NCBI GenBank assembly: GCA_016794035.1
Contig: JAEUHS010000068.1
Coordinates: 62,001-126,000 of the forward strand
DNA length: 64,000 nt
DNA from: Planctomycetota bacterium
GTDB taxonomy: Bacteria; Planctomycetota; UBA1135; UBA2386
Direction of reading: 5' to 3'
Shown piece by piece: positions 7,983 through 16,438 of this stretch. How positions within the stretch are numbered: position 1 is the stretch's first letter; each line of letters starts with the position of its first letter. The notes under the pieces are model-generated. The model was not told the origin of the DNA and did no database searches. It saw nothing but the letters and a program-made list of their open reading frames with translations. Made by a program: the position numbers and the translations under genes.

Positions 7983-10256
7983 ATGAAGACCTCGCGCACC
8001 GCCATCCTCCTCACCGTCGCAGCTCTGGCCGGCTGCGCGCGCCATAGCGCCGACCTCGCCGGCGGCCTTCAGGCCGGCAAGTCACCGCGGTTCGAGACGC
8101 GATCCGAGGTCAAGACCAACTCGGCGCACCACGCGGACTTCTACGTCGCCGACCTCAACGGCGACAACGTGCTCGACATGGCGGTGATCAGCATCACCGG
8201 CGAGCTGCGCGTGCTGATCGGCAACGGCACGACGTTCACGGTCGGCCAGGAGACGCAGCTCGGCGGCGGCCCGATCTGGATCGCGGGCGGCGACTTCGAC
8301 GGCGACAACGACCGCGACCTGGTCATCGTGCGCAGCACCGCCAACACCAGCGACGTGTGGCTCAACGACGGCACCGGCACCTTCACGCCCGGGCCCGTGC
8401 TGCCGCTGCCCCAGGAGCCGCTGGCGGTCGTCGTCGGCGACCTCAACGGCGACACCTTCCTCGACATCGTCGTCACGGTGCCGCAGCAGCCGGAGATGCG
8501 TATTTTCTACGGCAACGGTGCCGGCGCCTTCCCGATCACGCAGGAACTCGGCATCCCCGGCGGCGGCGGCCAGCCGGGCTACCGCACGTTCAACGTGCAG
8601 ATCGGCGACGTCACGCGCGACGGCATCGTCGACCTGATGGCGCTCGATCCCGCCTCGGACCGCCTGATCATCTGGCCCGGCGTCGCCGGCGGCCAGCCCG
8701 GCGCCACCTACTGCGAACTGCAGATCCCCGGTGCGCCGGCGGCCATCGCGCTCGGCGACCTCAGCGGCGACGGCCTGGTCGACATGTGCGTGACGACGTT
8801 CGACAGCAACCGCTTCGTCGTCATCACCGACATCCTGCCGCCGGTCAAGGGCGGCGGCGACGACGGCACCGATGGCACCATCGGCCCGGTCGGTCAGGTC
8901 TGCGACTACCTGTCGTTCGAGATCCCGGCGCCCGACATGCCGTCGCTGGCGACCATCGCCGACGTCACCGGCGACGGGCTCGTCGACCTGGTCGCGTGCC
9001 TCGCGTTCCGCGACAGTCTGTTCGTCGTGCCGCAGCTGCCCGGCGGCGGCGTCGGCGCGCCGAGCCTCTACGACGCCACCGGCAACCCGCTGCGGCCGTT
9101 CATCGGCGACTTCGACGGCAACGGCCGGAACGACGTGTTCGCCCTCTCGGGCAACGACGACCGCATCAATCTGTGGCTCGCCGACGACGGCGGCCGGCTG
9201 CTCGGCGCGCGCAACTTCGACAGCGGCCTGACCGGCGCCTCGTGGATGGTCGGCGGCGACTTCGACGGCGACGGTGACCGCGAGGTGATCGTCGGCAGCG
9301 ACGCCGGCACCTCCCTGAGCGTCATGGGCCGCGGGCCGGACTTCAGCCTCGGCGTCGAAGCGACGTTCGACATCGGCTCGGTGGTGCGCCAGCTCGACGT
9401 CGCCGACCTCGACGGCGACGATCGCCCCGACCTGATCGTCGGCGTCGACGGCGGCCTGAAGCTGCTGCGCAACGTCAGCACCGGCACCGGCTACGCGTTC
9501 GCGACGCCGGCCGGCACGCCGGCCATCGTCGGCAGCGGCATCTACCCGTTCGGCGCCGCGGCGGCCGACCTCGACCGCGACGGCGACATGGACATCGTCT
9601 GGTGCGACTTCGTCGGCGGCTCGCTGCACCTGCTGCCGGGCACGCCGACGCCGTTCGTGTTCGGGCCGGAGCAGATCGTCGACCTCGGCCCGACCTCGGG
9701 TCCGATCGACGTCGTCGCCGCCGACTTCACCGGCGACGGTCGCCAGGACCTGGCGATCTCGCGCAGCAACCAGGCCGACATCCTGATCCTGCGCAACGAC
9801 GGCGGCAACGTGTTCACGCAGTTCCTGAACGTGCCGGTCGGCACGTCGCCGAACTACCTGATCACCGCCGACTTCAACGGCGACGGCCGCGCCGACCTCG
9901 TGGTCAGCAACGGCGCCTCGGGTACGGTCTCGGTGCTGTTCGGCTCGCCGTCGGGCTTCTTCGGCCAGAGCTTCCCGGCCGGGTCGATCCCGACCGCGCT
10001 GCTGGCGCAGGATCTCAGCGGCGACGGCCTGCCGGACATCCTGGTGGCGTCCGGCGACAGCAGCGACTTCCGCGTGCTGGTCGGCAACGGGTCGGGCGGC
10101 TTCCCGGAGCTGTCGACGTTCCCGGGCGCCGGCGGCGCGTCGAACGCGGTGCTGCAGGACATGAACAGCGATGGCCGGCTGGACCTGATGATCTCGAGCC
10201 TCGAGACGCAGCGGGTGTCGCTGGTGCGCAACGTCACCGAGAGCACGCTCCCCTGA
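7983..10256 (+). CDS. FG-GAP/VCBS repeat lipoprotein
   Basis: A 757-residue exported protein. The N-terminus is a lipoprotein signal with the lipobox LAGC and Cys at about residue 18. The rest is a chain of ~14 FG-GAP/VCBS-type repeats spaced ~45-55 residues, each with a calcium-binding D-x-D/N-G-D turn (for example ADLNGDNVLDM, GDFDGDNDRDL, ADFNGDGRADL, QDMNSDGRLDL). Such repeats fold as integrin-like beta-propellers, so two propellers fit the repeat count. It is probably anchored on the cell surface or in the periplasm; the ligand is unknown. A TACGCT box at 7929-7934 could be its -10. Monocistronic, or first before the nucleotidyltransferase gene 19 nt downstream. Confidence 0.92.
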   Translation: MKTSRTAILLTVAALAGCARHSADLAGGLQAGKSPRFETRSEVKTNSAHHADFYVADLNGDNVLDMAVISITGELRVLIGNGTTFTVGQETQLGGGPIWIAGGDFDGDNDRDLVIVRSTANTSDVWLNDGTGTFTPGPVLPLPQEPLAVVVGDLNGDTFLDIVVTVPQQPEMRIFYGNGAGAFPITQELGIPGGGGQPGYRTFNVQIGDVTRDGIVDLMALDPASDRLIIWPGVAGGQPGATYCELQIPGAPAAIALGDLSGDGLVDMCVTTFDSNRFVVITDILPPVKGGGDDGTDGTIGPVGQVCDYLSFEIPAPDMPSLATIADVTGDGLVDLVACLAFRDSLFVVPQLPGGGVGAPSLYDATGNPLRPFIGDFDGNGRNDVFALSGNDDRINLWLADDGGRLLGARNFDSGLTGASWMVGGDFDGDGDREVIVGSDAGTSLSVMGRGPDFSLGVEATFDIGSVVRQLDVADLDGDDRPDLIVGVDGGLKLLRNVSTGTGYAFATPAGTPAIVGSGIYPFGAAAADLDRDGDMDIVWCDFVGGSLHLLPGTPTPFVFGPEQIVDLGPTSGPIDVVAADFTGDGRQDLAISRSNQADILILRNDGGNVFTQFLNVPVGTSPNYLITADFNGDGRADLVVSNGASGTVSVLFGSPSGFFGQSFPAGSIPTALLAQDLSGDGLPDILVASGDSSDFRVLVGNGSGGFPELSTFPGAGGASNAVLQDMNSDGRLDLMISSLETQRVSLVRNVTESTLP

Positions 10257-10275
10257 TCGCCGCACGAGCCCGATC

Positions 10276-11229
10276 GTGACCGACGAACTGATGGGCGTGA
10301 TCCTCGCCGCCGGCAAGGGCACGCGCATGCGGCCCTTCTCGGAGCATTGGCCGAAGCCGATCCTGCCGGTGCTCGGCAAGCCGCTGACGGCCTACCAGCT
10401 CGAGATGATGGCCGCGCTCGGCATCCGCCGGGTCGTCGTCGTGATCGGCCACCTCGGCCACGAGGTCGTCAGCGCGCTCGGCGACGGCAGCCGCTGGGGC
10501 GTCTCGATCACCTACGTCGAACAGGAGGAGACGCTCGGCATCGCGCACGCGGTGTCGCGGCTCGAGCCGCACGTCGACCGGCCGTTCTTCCTGTTCCTCG
10601 GCGACATCTTCTTCGTCACCGAGAACCTCGGCGACATGGTCGGGCGCCTGCGCAGCGAGCGCGAGGTCGCCGGCGTGCTGGCGTGCCGGCGCGAGCAGAA
10701 CCTCGAGGCGATCAAGCGCAACTTCGTCGTGCTGGTCGGCGACGACGGCTTCGTGCACCGCGTGGTCGAGAAGCCGCGCCACCCGCGCACCGACCTCAAG
10801 GGCTGCGGCATCTACCTGTTCGACCTGTCGTTCTTCGATGCCGTGCGCCGCACGCCGCGCACCGCGATGCGCAACGAGTACGAGATCACCGACTCGATCC
10901 AGATCTTCCTCGACGACGGCTACCGCGTCGAGGCCGCCGAGGTGGTCAAGGCCGACATGAACGTCAGCTATCCGGCCGACCTGCTGGAACTCAATCTGTT
11001 GCTGCTGCAGCAGAGCGGCCGGCCCGAGTTCCGCGGCGCCGGTGTGACGCTCGGCCGCGGCGCCGACCTGACGCGCTGCGTGGTGATGGACGGCGCCCGC
11101 ATCGGCGACGGCAGCAGGCTGACCGAGTGCCTGCTGTTCCCCGGCGCCAACGTGCCGGCCGGCCGCGTGCGCCAGCGCACGATCTTCACCGCCGACGCGG
11201 AGATCCGCTGCGGCGGCGACGACGTGTGA
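10276..11229 (+). CDS. Sugar-1-phosphate nucleotidyltransferase
   Basis: A 317-residue NTP-sugar transferase of the RmlA/GlmU-N/GMP class, making an NDP-sugar from a sugar 1-phosphate. It shows the signature LAAGKGTRMRPFSE with downstream PKPILPV, the product-site LGD (LFLGDIFF) and an EKP (VEKPRHP) lysine. After residue ~245 a short hexapeptide-repeat tail follows (GVTLGRGADL, MDGARIGDGS), as in bifunctional or regulated members. Start is GTG at 10276, 19 nt after the FG-GAP gene. The sugar cannot be inferred; no glycan pathway genes adjoin it. Confidence 0.9.
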   Translation: MTDELMGVILAAGKGTRMRPFSEHWPKPILPVLGKPLTAYQLEMMAALGIRRVVVVIGHLGHEVVSALGDGSRWGVSITYVEQEETLGIAHAVSRLEPHVDRPFFLFLGDIFFVTENLGDMVGRLRSEREVAGVLACRREQNLEAIKRNFVVLVGDDGFVHRVVEKPRHPRTDLKGCGIYLFDLSFFDAVRRTPRTAMRNEYEITDSIQIFLDDGYRVEAAEVVKADMNVSYPADLLELNLLLLQQSGRPEFRGAGVTLGRGADLTRCVVMDGARIGDGSRLTECLLFPGANVPAGRVRQRTIFTADAEIRCGGDDV

Positions 11230-11231
11230 CG

Positions 11232-11237
11232 TAGCAT
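11232..11237 (+). promoter_or_regulatory. TANNNT -10 element for the amidohydrolase gene
   Basis: TAGCAT lies 8 nt before the ATG at 11246, in the 16-nt gap after the nucleotidyltransferase gene. Confidence 0.3.
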
Positions 11238-11245
11238 GCGCGGCG

Positions 11246-12871
11246 ATGTTCGCCGCGCTCGTCTTCTGCACGTTCGCCAGCCTGCCGAGCCCGCAGGAAC
11301 CGCCGCCCGCGCCGCCCGCCCGCGGCCTGCAGCTCGACAACGGCACCATCTTCACCGGCACCAACCAGCTCTGGCGCGGCCCGCTGTGCGCGCGCTACGA
11401 CCGCATCGACCACACGGCCGGCAACGCGCGCGCGCCGGTGATCGACCTCGACTCTGCGTTCGTCGTGCCGGGGCTGCAGGACGCGCACGGGCATCTGCTC
11501 GGCCTCGGCACGGCGCTGGCCGAGGTCGATCTGGTCGGCACCACGTCGTTCGCCGAGGTGGTGGCCCGGGCGGCGGCGAAGGCGGCGGCCCTGCCGCCGG
11601 GCGAATGGGTGCTCGGTCGCGGCTGGGACCAGAACGACTGGCCGGACACCGCGATGCCGCACCACCGCGCGCTGTCGGCCGCGATCCCCGACCACCCGGT
11701 CTGGCTCGTGCGCGTCGACGGCCACGCCGGCCTCGCCAACCGGGCGGCGTTGTCGGCCGCCGGCATCACGCGCGACACGCGCGCGGCGGCCGGTGGCGAG
11801 GTGCTGTTCGACGCCGACGGCGAGCCGACCGGCGTGCTGGTCGACCAGGCGATGGACGCGATCCAGCTGCCGTCGCTGACGCCGGCCCAGCTGCGCGAAC
11901 GGCTGCTCGCCGCGCACGACGCCTGCCTGCGGCACGGGCTGACGTGCGTGCACGACGCCGGCGTCTCCCGGGCGGTGCTCGACACGATGCTCGCGCTGCA
12001 CGCCGAGGGCCGCTGGCAGCTGCGCACCTACGTGCTGCTCGATGCGAACGAACGCGAACTGATCGAACGCGGCGTCTGGCAGACCGGGGACGCGCGCATC
12101 GTCGTACGTGCGGTCAAAGCCTACGCCGATGGCGCGCTCGGTTCGCGCGGCGCGGTGCTGCTCGAGCCGTACCGTGACCGGCCGGCGTGGAAGGGCCTGC
12201 TGCTGAACACCCGGGCCGGCATCCAGGAGCTGGCGCAGCGCTGCGCCGACCACGGCATGCAGCTCTGCGTGCACGCGATCGGCGACGCCGCCAACCGCGC
12301 CGTGCTCGATGCCTACGAGGCGGTGGAGTGCGACGGCCTGTTCGCCGAGCGGCGGTTCCGTATCGAGCACGCGCAGGTCGTGGCCGAGGCCGACTTCGCC
12401 CGCTTCGATGCGCTCGGTGTGCTGCCGTCGATGCAGCCGACGCACCTGACCTCGGACATGCCGTGGGCGCCGGCGCGGCTCGGCCCCGAGCGCACGGCGC
12501 GCGCCTACGCGTGGCGCCGGTTCCTGCGGCTCGGCGTCGTCGTGCCGTTCGGCAGCGACTTCCCGGTCGAGTCGGTCGATCCGCGGCGCGGCATCTACGC
12601 GGCGGTCACCACGCGCCGCCTCGACGGCGGCGAGGAGCTGCGGCCCGAGCAGAGGTTGTCGCGCGAGGAGGCGCTGCGCGGCTTCACGCTGCACGCGGCG
12701 ATCGCGATGTTCGCCGAGCAGAAGCTCGGCACCATCGAGGTCGGCAAGTTCGCCGACTTCACGGTGTTCGACCGCGACCTGCGGACCTGCCCCGAGGCGG
12801 ACATCCTGCAGGCGAAGGTGCTGCTGACCGTGATCGGCGGGCAGGTGGTCTACGACGGCCGCGGCCGGTAG
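11246..12871 (+). CDS. Secreted YtcJ-like amidohydrolase
   Basis: A 541-residue metal-dependent hydrolase of the Amidohydro_3/YtcJ family. The first ~18 residues form a probable signal peptide followed by a Pro-rich spacer. The barrel carries the metal HxH in DAHGHLL, the family motif KAYADGALGSRGA, a further metal-ligand stretch HAIGDAANRAVLDA, an RIEHAQ helix and the closing GSDFPVESVDP aspartate. Length fits the family (~520-560). Family members act on amides, formamides and N-acyl compounds; the substrate here is unknown. The next gene, larE, starts ~13 nt downstream. Confidence 0.88.
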   Translation: MFAALVFCTFASLPSPQEPPPAPPARGLQLDNGTIFTGTNQLWRGPLCARYDRIDHTAGNARAPVIDLDSAFVVPGLQDAHGHLLGLGTALAEVDLVGTTSFAEVVARAAAKAAALPPGEWVLGRGWDQNDWPDTAMPHHRALSAAIPDHPVWLVRVDGHAGLANRAALSAAGITRDTRAAAGGEVLFDADGEPTGVLVDQAMDAIQLPSLTPAQLRERLLAAHDACLRHGLTCVHDAGVSRAVLDTMLALHAEGRWQLRTYVLLDANERELIERGVWQTGDARIVVRAVKAYADGALGSRGAVLLEPYRDRPAWKGLLLNTRAGIQELAQRCADHGMQLCVHAIGDAANRAVLDAYEAVECDGLFAERRFRIEHAQVVAEADFARFDALGVLPSMQPTHLTSDMPWAPARLGPERTARAYAWRRFLRLGVVVPFGSDFPVESVDPRRGIYAAVTTRRLDGGEELRPEQRLSREEALRGFTLHAAIAMFAEQKLGTIEVGKFADFTVFDRDLRTCPEADILQAKVLLTVIGGQVVYDGRGR

Positions 12872-12884
12872 AACGGTGCGCTGC

Positions 12885-13721
12885 ATGCTGCCCGCCACCG
12901 CGTCGCTGTCGTACGAACAGAAGCTCGCGCACCTGCGCGGGGCGCTCGCCGCGCTGCCCGGCGCCGTGGTCGCGTTCTCGGGCGGCGTCGATTCGACCGC
13001 GCTGCTGCACGCGTGCGTCGCCGCGCTCGGCGAACGCAGCGTCGCCGTGACCGCCGACTCGCCGTCGCTGCCGCGCGCCGAACTGGCCGAGGCCGAGGCG
13101 CTGGCGCGCGAGATCGGTGCCCGCCACGTCGTGCTGCCGACGCACGAACTCGAACGTCCCGGCTACCGCGCCAATGCCGGCGACCGCTGCTTCCACTGCA
13201 AGAACGAGCTGTTCGTCACCGTCGCGCAGCAGCGCGCCTCGATCGCGCCGGCCGACTGGGCCGTGGTCTACGGCGCGATCACCGACGACCTCGGCGACCA
13301 TCGCCCGGGCCAGCAGGCCGCCGCCGACCACGGCGTGGGCGCGCCGCTGGTCGACGCCGGGATGGGCAAGGACGACGTGCGCCGCTACAGCCGCGAGCAC
13401 GGTCTGCGCACGGCCGACAAGCAGAGCTTCGCCTGCCTGTCGTCGCGCGTGCCCTACGGGACCCCGATCGATGCCGCCGTGCTGCAGCGCATCGAGCGCG
13501 CCGAAGCGGTGCTGCGCGAACTCGGCTTCCGCCAGTTCCGCGTGCGCCACCACGACCGGCTCGCGCGGGTCGAGGTCGGTCCGGACGAACTGCCGCGCGC
13601 GTTCGAACTGCGGGCCACGCTCGGCGAACGCATCGAAGCGGCCGGCTACCTCTACGTCGCGCTCGACGTGTTCGGCTACCGCTCCGGTTCGCTGAACGAC
13701 CTGTTGGCGAAGAAGTCATGA
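12885..13721 (+). CDS. larE: LarE-type ATP-dependent sulfur transferase
   Basis: A PP-loop pyrophosphatase-family protein of 278 residues that installs sulfur on the pyridinium cofactor used for the nickel-pincer nucleotide of lactate racemase-like enzymes. Visible features are the PP-loop SGGVDST (32-38), the GDRCFHCKNELF segment with C102 and C105, and FACLSSRVPYG with C184 at the position of the sulfur-donating Cys. Having all three Cys fits, as I recall, the [4Fe-4S]-dependent LarE subgroup rather than the sacrificial-Cys type. A GTG at 12876 is an alternative start. LarA, LarB and LarC are not in the window. The stop overlaps the peptidase start. Confidence 0.88.
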   Translation: MLPATASLSYEQKLAHLRGALAALPGAVVAFSGGVDSTALLHACVAALGERSVAVTADSPSLPRAELAEAEALAREIGARHVVLPTHELERPGYRANAGDRCFHCKNELFVTVAQQRASIAPADWAVVYGAITDDLGDHRPGQQAAADHGVGAPLVDAGMGKDDVRRYSREHGLRTADKQSFACLSSRVPYGTPIDAAVLQRIERAEAVLRELGFRQFRVRHHDRLARVEVGPDELPRAFELRATLGERIEAAGYLYVALDVFGYRSGSLNDLLAKKS

Positions 13722-15094
13722 TGCGACCCCGTTGCGTGCCGTTCGTGTTCGCCGCCACCTGCCTGTGCGTGGCGATGGTCCATGCGCAGACCGCGGCACC
13801 GGCCGAGGTCATCACCGAGGCGAGCGTGCGCGAGGTCGTCAGCTGGCTCGCCGCCGACGAGCGTGCCGGCCGCGACACGGGCAGCCCGGAGCTGGAGGTC
13901 GCCGCCGACTGGCTCGCCGAGCGCTTCGGCGCGGCGGGGCTGAAGCCCGGTGCCGGCGACAGCTTCTTCCACGCCTGGTCGATGCCGGGCGTGCGGCTGG
14001 ATTCGACCGCGGTGTCGGTCGTGCTGCAGCGCAAGGTCGGCGAGACGAGCGGCACGGTGCCGCTGGTGGCGGGGCAGGACGTGCGCTGGTGGCGGCCGTC
14101 CGACGTGCTGGCCGGCACGGAAGAGGCGTGCACGGTCGCGCTGGCCGACGATCCGGTGCTGCAGCAGATGCTGAACGCGAAGTCGTCGCGCCGTACGATC
14201 CTGATCGAGGTCGCCGAGCACGATCCGTACTGGCTGCGCGCGGCCGGCGAACACGGCGTGCTCGGCGGCCGGCGCGAGGCGTCGCGGCCGGTGTTCCTGG
14301 TCCGCAAGGGCGTGCTGCCGGCGCCGCCCGCGGACGGCGGTGAGGTGACGTGGTCCGCGACCTGGTCGGTGCCCGAGGCGCGCAAGGCCGACGTGCCGCT
14401 GCGCAACGTCGTGGCGCTGCTGCCCGGCGCGAGCAGGAAGGACGAGTTCGTGGTCGTCAGCGCCCACTACGACCACATCGGCATCGGCCGCCCGGTGGAC
14501 GGCGACGCGATCAACAACGGCGCCGACGACGACGCGTCGGGCACCACCGCGGTGCTGCTGCTCGCCCGGGCGATGGCGCAGCAGCCGCCGCCGGCACGCA
14601 GCGTGCTGTTCGTCTGTTTCGCCGGCGAGGAGAAGGGTCTGCGCGGGTCGGCTGCGTTCTGCGAGCGGCCGCCGGTGCCGCTCGAGCGCATCGTCGCCAA
14701 CCTCAACATCGAGATGATCGGACGTCCCGAACCGGGCAACGAGGGCAAGGCCTGGATCACCGGCAACGACCTCAGCGACTTCGCCAGGATCGTCGAAGCG
14801 CCGCTGCAGCGCGCCGGCGTGCTGCTGGTCGACTTCCGCATGGCGAGCCAGCTGTTCGCGCAGAGCGACAACTGGTCGTTCGTGCGGCACGGCATCGTCG
14901 CCCACTCGCTGAGCGCCGGCTCCCTGCACGCCGACTACCACCGGCCGAGCGACGAGGTCGACCGGCTCGATCTGCCGCACATGACGCGCATCGTCGGCGC
15001 GCTGCTGCCCGCGGTGCGCGAGCTCGCCGACCGCGACGCCGCGCCGGCCTGGAACGAGAAGGGACGCAAGCTGCTGGAGCGTGCGCGGCGGTAG
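13718..15094 (+). CDS. Secreted M28-family metallopeptidase
   Basis: A 458-residue zinc aminopeptidase-type protein with an N-terminal signal peptide ending near VHAQ. The M28 metal ligands are all visible: AHYDHIG (His), NNGADDDASG (bridging Asp), FAGEEKG (catalytic and metal Glu), NIEMIG and HADYHRPSDE (His). An inserted ~180-residue region (about 80-250) precedes the catalytic domain, in the position of a PA-like insert. It acts in the periplasm or outside. Two ATG codons sit in tandem at 13718 and 13721; the first overlaps the larE stop. Its 3' end overlaps the next gene by 14 nt. Confidence 0.92.
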   Translation: MMRPRCVPFVFAATCLCVAMVHAQTAAPAEVITEASVREVVSWLAADERAGRDTGSPELEVAADWLAERFGAAGLKPGAGDSFFHAWSMPGVRLDSTAVSVVLQRKVGETSGTVPLVAGQDVRWWRPSDVLAGTEEACTVALADDPVLQQMLNAKSSRRTILIEVAEHDPYWLRAAGEHGVLGGRREASRPVFLVRKGVLPAPPADGGEVTWSATWSVPEARKADVPLRNVVALLPGASRKDEFVVVSAHYDHIGIGRPVDGDAINNGADDDASGTTAVLLLARAMAQQPPPARSVLFVCFAGEEKGLRGSAAFCERPPVPLERIVANLNIEMIGRPEPGNEGKAWITGNDLSDFARIVEAPLQRAGVLLVDFRMASQLFAQSDNWSFVRHGIVAHSLSAGSLHADYHRPSDEVDRLDLPHMTRIVGALLPAVRELADRDAAPAWNEKGRKLLERARR

Positions 15095-15707
15095 CCGCTA
15101 CGAGCCGAGCGTCAGCAGCAGCCCGTTCGCCAGGCCGAACTGGCAGGGCGGCTGGAACCTCAACACGCGCGGCGGCTCGGTCGTCAAGGGCGCCGGCATC
15201 GCGGCCATCGCCGAGGACGAGCTGTGGCAGCTCGATCCGTCGGTGCCGCACGACACCCGGGGCCTGCGCGTCCAGTGGGGCGGGGCCGGCTCGAGGTACG
15301 TCGGCTGGAACCTGCCGATCGCGAACGTGCCGTTGGTCGGCGCCGCGCGCGACGTCACCAACTACGACGTGCTGAGCCTGCGCGTCGCCCAGGACTACCT
15401 CGACGCGTGGAACACCGCCGGCGAGGACCCGGACTTCCGCGCGCGGCTCTACACCGGCAACGGCTGGAGCGACTTCGTGCAGGTCGGCGAACACGGCCGC
15501 ATCCCGTCACCGGACGTCTTCTTCGCCGCGCCGATCCCGTATCCCGCGGGCGACTTCACCAAGAGCGCGATGACGACGATCCGGCTGCCGCTCGACGCCT
15601 TTGCCGGCGCCGATCTCACCGACGTGCAGTGGGTCTGCTGCTACTTCGACGTGCCCGGCCACACGGCGGGCTCGTTCGTGCTCGACAGCCTCGAGTTCAG
15701 CCGCTGA
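15081..15707 (+). CDS. Jelly-roll-like domain protein lacking an N-terminus (possible gene remnant)
   Basis: A 208-residue ORF starting at GTG inside the last 14 nt of the M28 gene. It has no signal peptide and begins abruptly, while the rest looks like one extracellular beta-sandwich domain of the carbohydrate-binding or CIA30 type (WQGGWNLNTRGGS start, alternating strands, terminal FVLDSLEFSR). Proteins with such domains are normally exported, so this may be the C-terminal remnant of a larger secreted protein, or a domain once fused to the peptidase and separated by a frameshift. Codon use is intact. A strong hairpin follows its stop. Confidence 0.65.
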   Translation: MRGGSRYEPSVSSSPFARPNWQGGWNLNTRGGSVVKGAGIAAIAEDELWQLDPSVPHDTRGLRVQWGGAGSRYVGWNLPIANVPLVGAARDVTNYDVLSLRVAQDYLDAWNTAGEDPDFRARLYTGNGWSDFVQVGEHGRIPSPDVFFAAPIPYPAGDFTKSAMTTIRLPLDAFAGADLTDVQWVCCYFDVPGHTAGSFVLDSLEFSR

Positions 15708-15722
15708 GGTGCGCGCCGCGGA

Positions 15723-15748
15723 ACCGTTCGCACTGCGGTGCGAGCGGT
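15723..15748. terminator. Bidirectional terminator-like hairpin
   Basis: An 11-bp stem (ACCGTTCGCAC / GTGCGAGCGGT, one G-U pair) with a TGCG loop lies exactly between the converging genes ending at 15707 and 15750. No T-tract, which is common in very GC-rich genomes. Confidence 0.65.
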
Positions 15749-15749
15749 C

Positions 15750-16319
15750 TCACCGCCGGTCCTTGATCTGCATCGGCGGGTACTCGCGCACCGTGCGCTC
15801 GGGCACCGGCGGATCGAGCGGCTCGTCCTCGTGCTGGAGCACCGAGTTGCAGCGGATGCGCCAGCTCCAGCCCGGCTGCAGGTGCGCGTCGTAGGTCGGC
15901 GTGCGCAGCTCGTCCGAGTAGTAGCTGCCGCGCGCGATCGGCATCGGCACCGGGATGATGCAGTTGCAGGCCTGGCTCGACACCAGCCGGCCCGAGGCGT
16001 CGAGCACGTCGAGCGAGATCCAGGTCTGCACCACCGGCTTGTCGGTGCGGTTCTGGTAGTGGAACCGGCAGCGCACGTAGGCGCTGCCCGGCCAGCCGTC
16101 GAGCGTGACCTCGCGCACGGTCACGCGGCCGTCCGTCGGGAAGTCGAACACGATCGGCGGGATGTTCTGTTCGCGAAACACCTGCTGCGCCACCTGGAAG
16201 TCGCGCAGTTCGGCTTCGAGCACGTGCTCGGGACGTCCGTCGGGGCCACTGGCGGCCGGAGTTGCGCACGCGGCGGCGAACAGCAGGGAGAGGGGGACCA
16301 GGCGGCGGCGGTCGTTCAT
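15750..16319 (-). CDS. Lipoprotein with YcfL/DUF1425-like domain
   Basis: A 189-residue exported lipoprotein. The start MNDRRRLV is followed by a hydrophobic segment and the lipobox FAAACA, with the Cys at about residue 20. The mature part is a beta-sandwich resembling the YcfL/DUF1425 group (outer-membrane-associated, partner of LpoB in enterobacteria): FHYQNRTDKPVV, then SWISL-type strands and a conserved PGWSWRI turn. The family match is from memory of the pattern and is moderate. The ATG at 16319 is chosen because it directly precedes the signal; longer upstream extension is low complexity. It is divergent from ffh with 119 bp between. Confidence 0.78.
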   Translation of the reverse strand: MNDRRRLVPLSLLFAAACATPAASGPDGRPEHVLEAELRDFQVAQQVFREQNIPPIVFDFPTDGRVTVREVTLDGWPGSAYVRCRFHYQNRTDKPVVQTWISLDVLDASGRLVSSQACNCIIPVPMPIARGSYYSDELRTPTYDAHLQPGWSWRIRCNSVLQHEDEPLDPPVPERTVREYPPMQIKDRR

Positions 16320-16438
16320 GGGCGGCGCGGTTGGCAAGGACTGTTCCAGTTGTACCGGCGATCGGACGCCGCGGCGGCGGGTTCCTTCCCGGGCCTTGCC
16401 CTTGACCGGCGGGTCGTGCTCCAACATCGTGCGCCACG

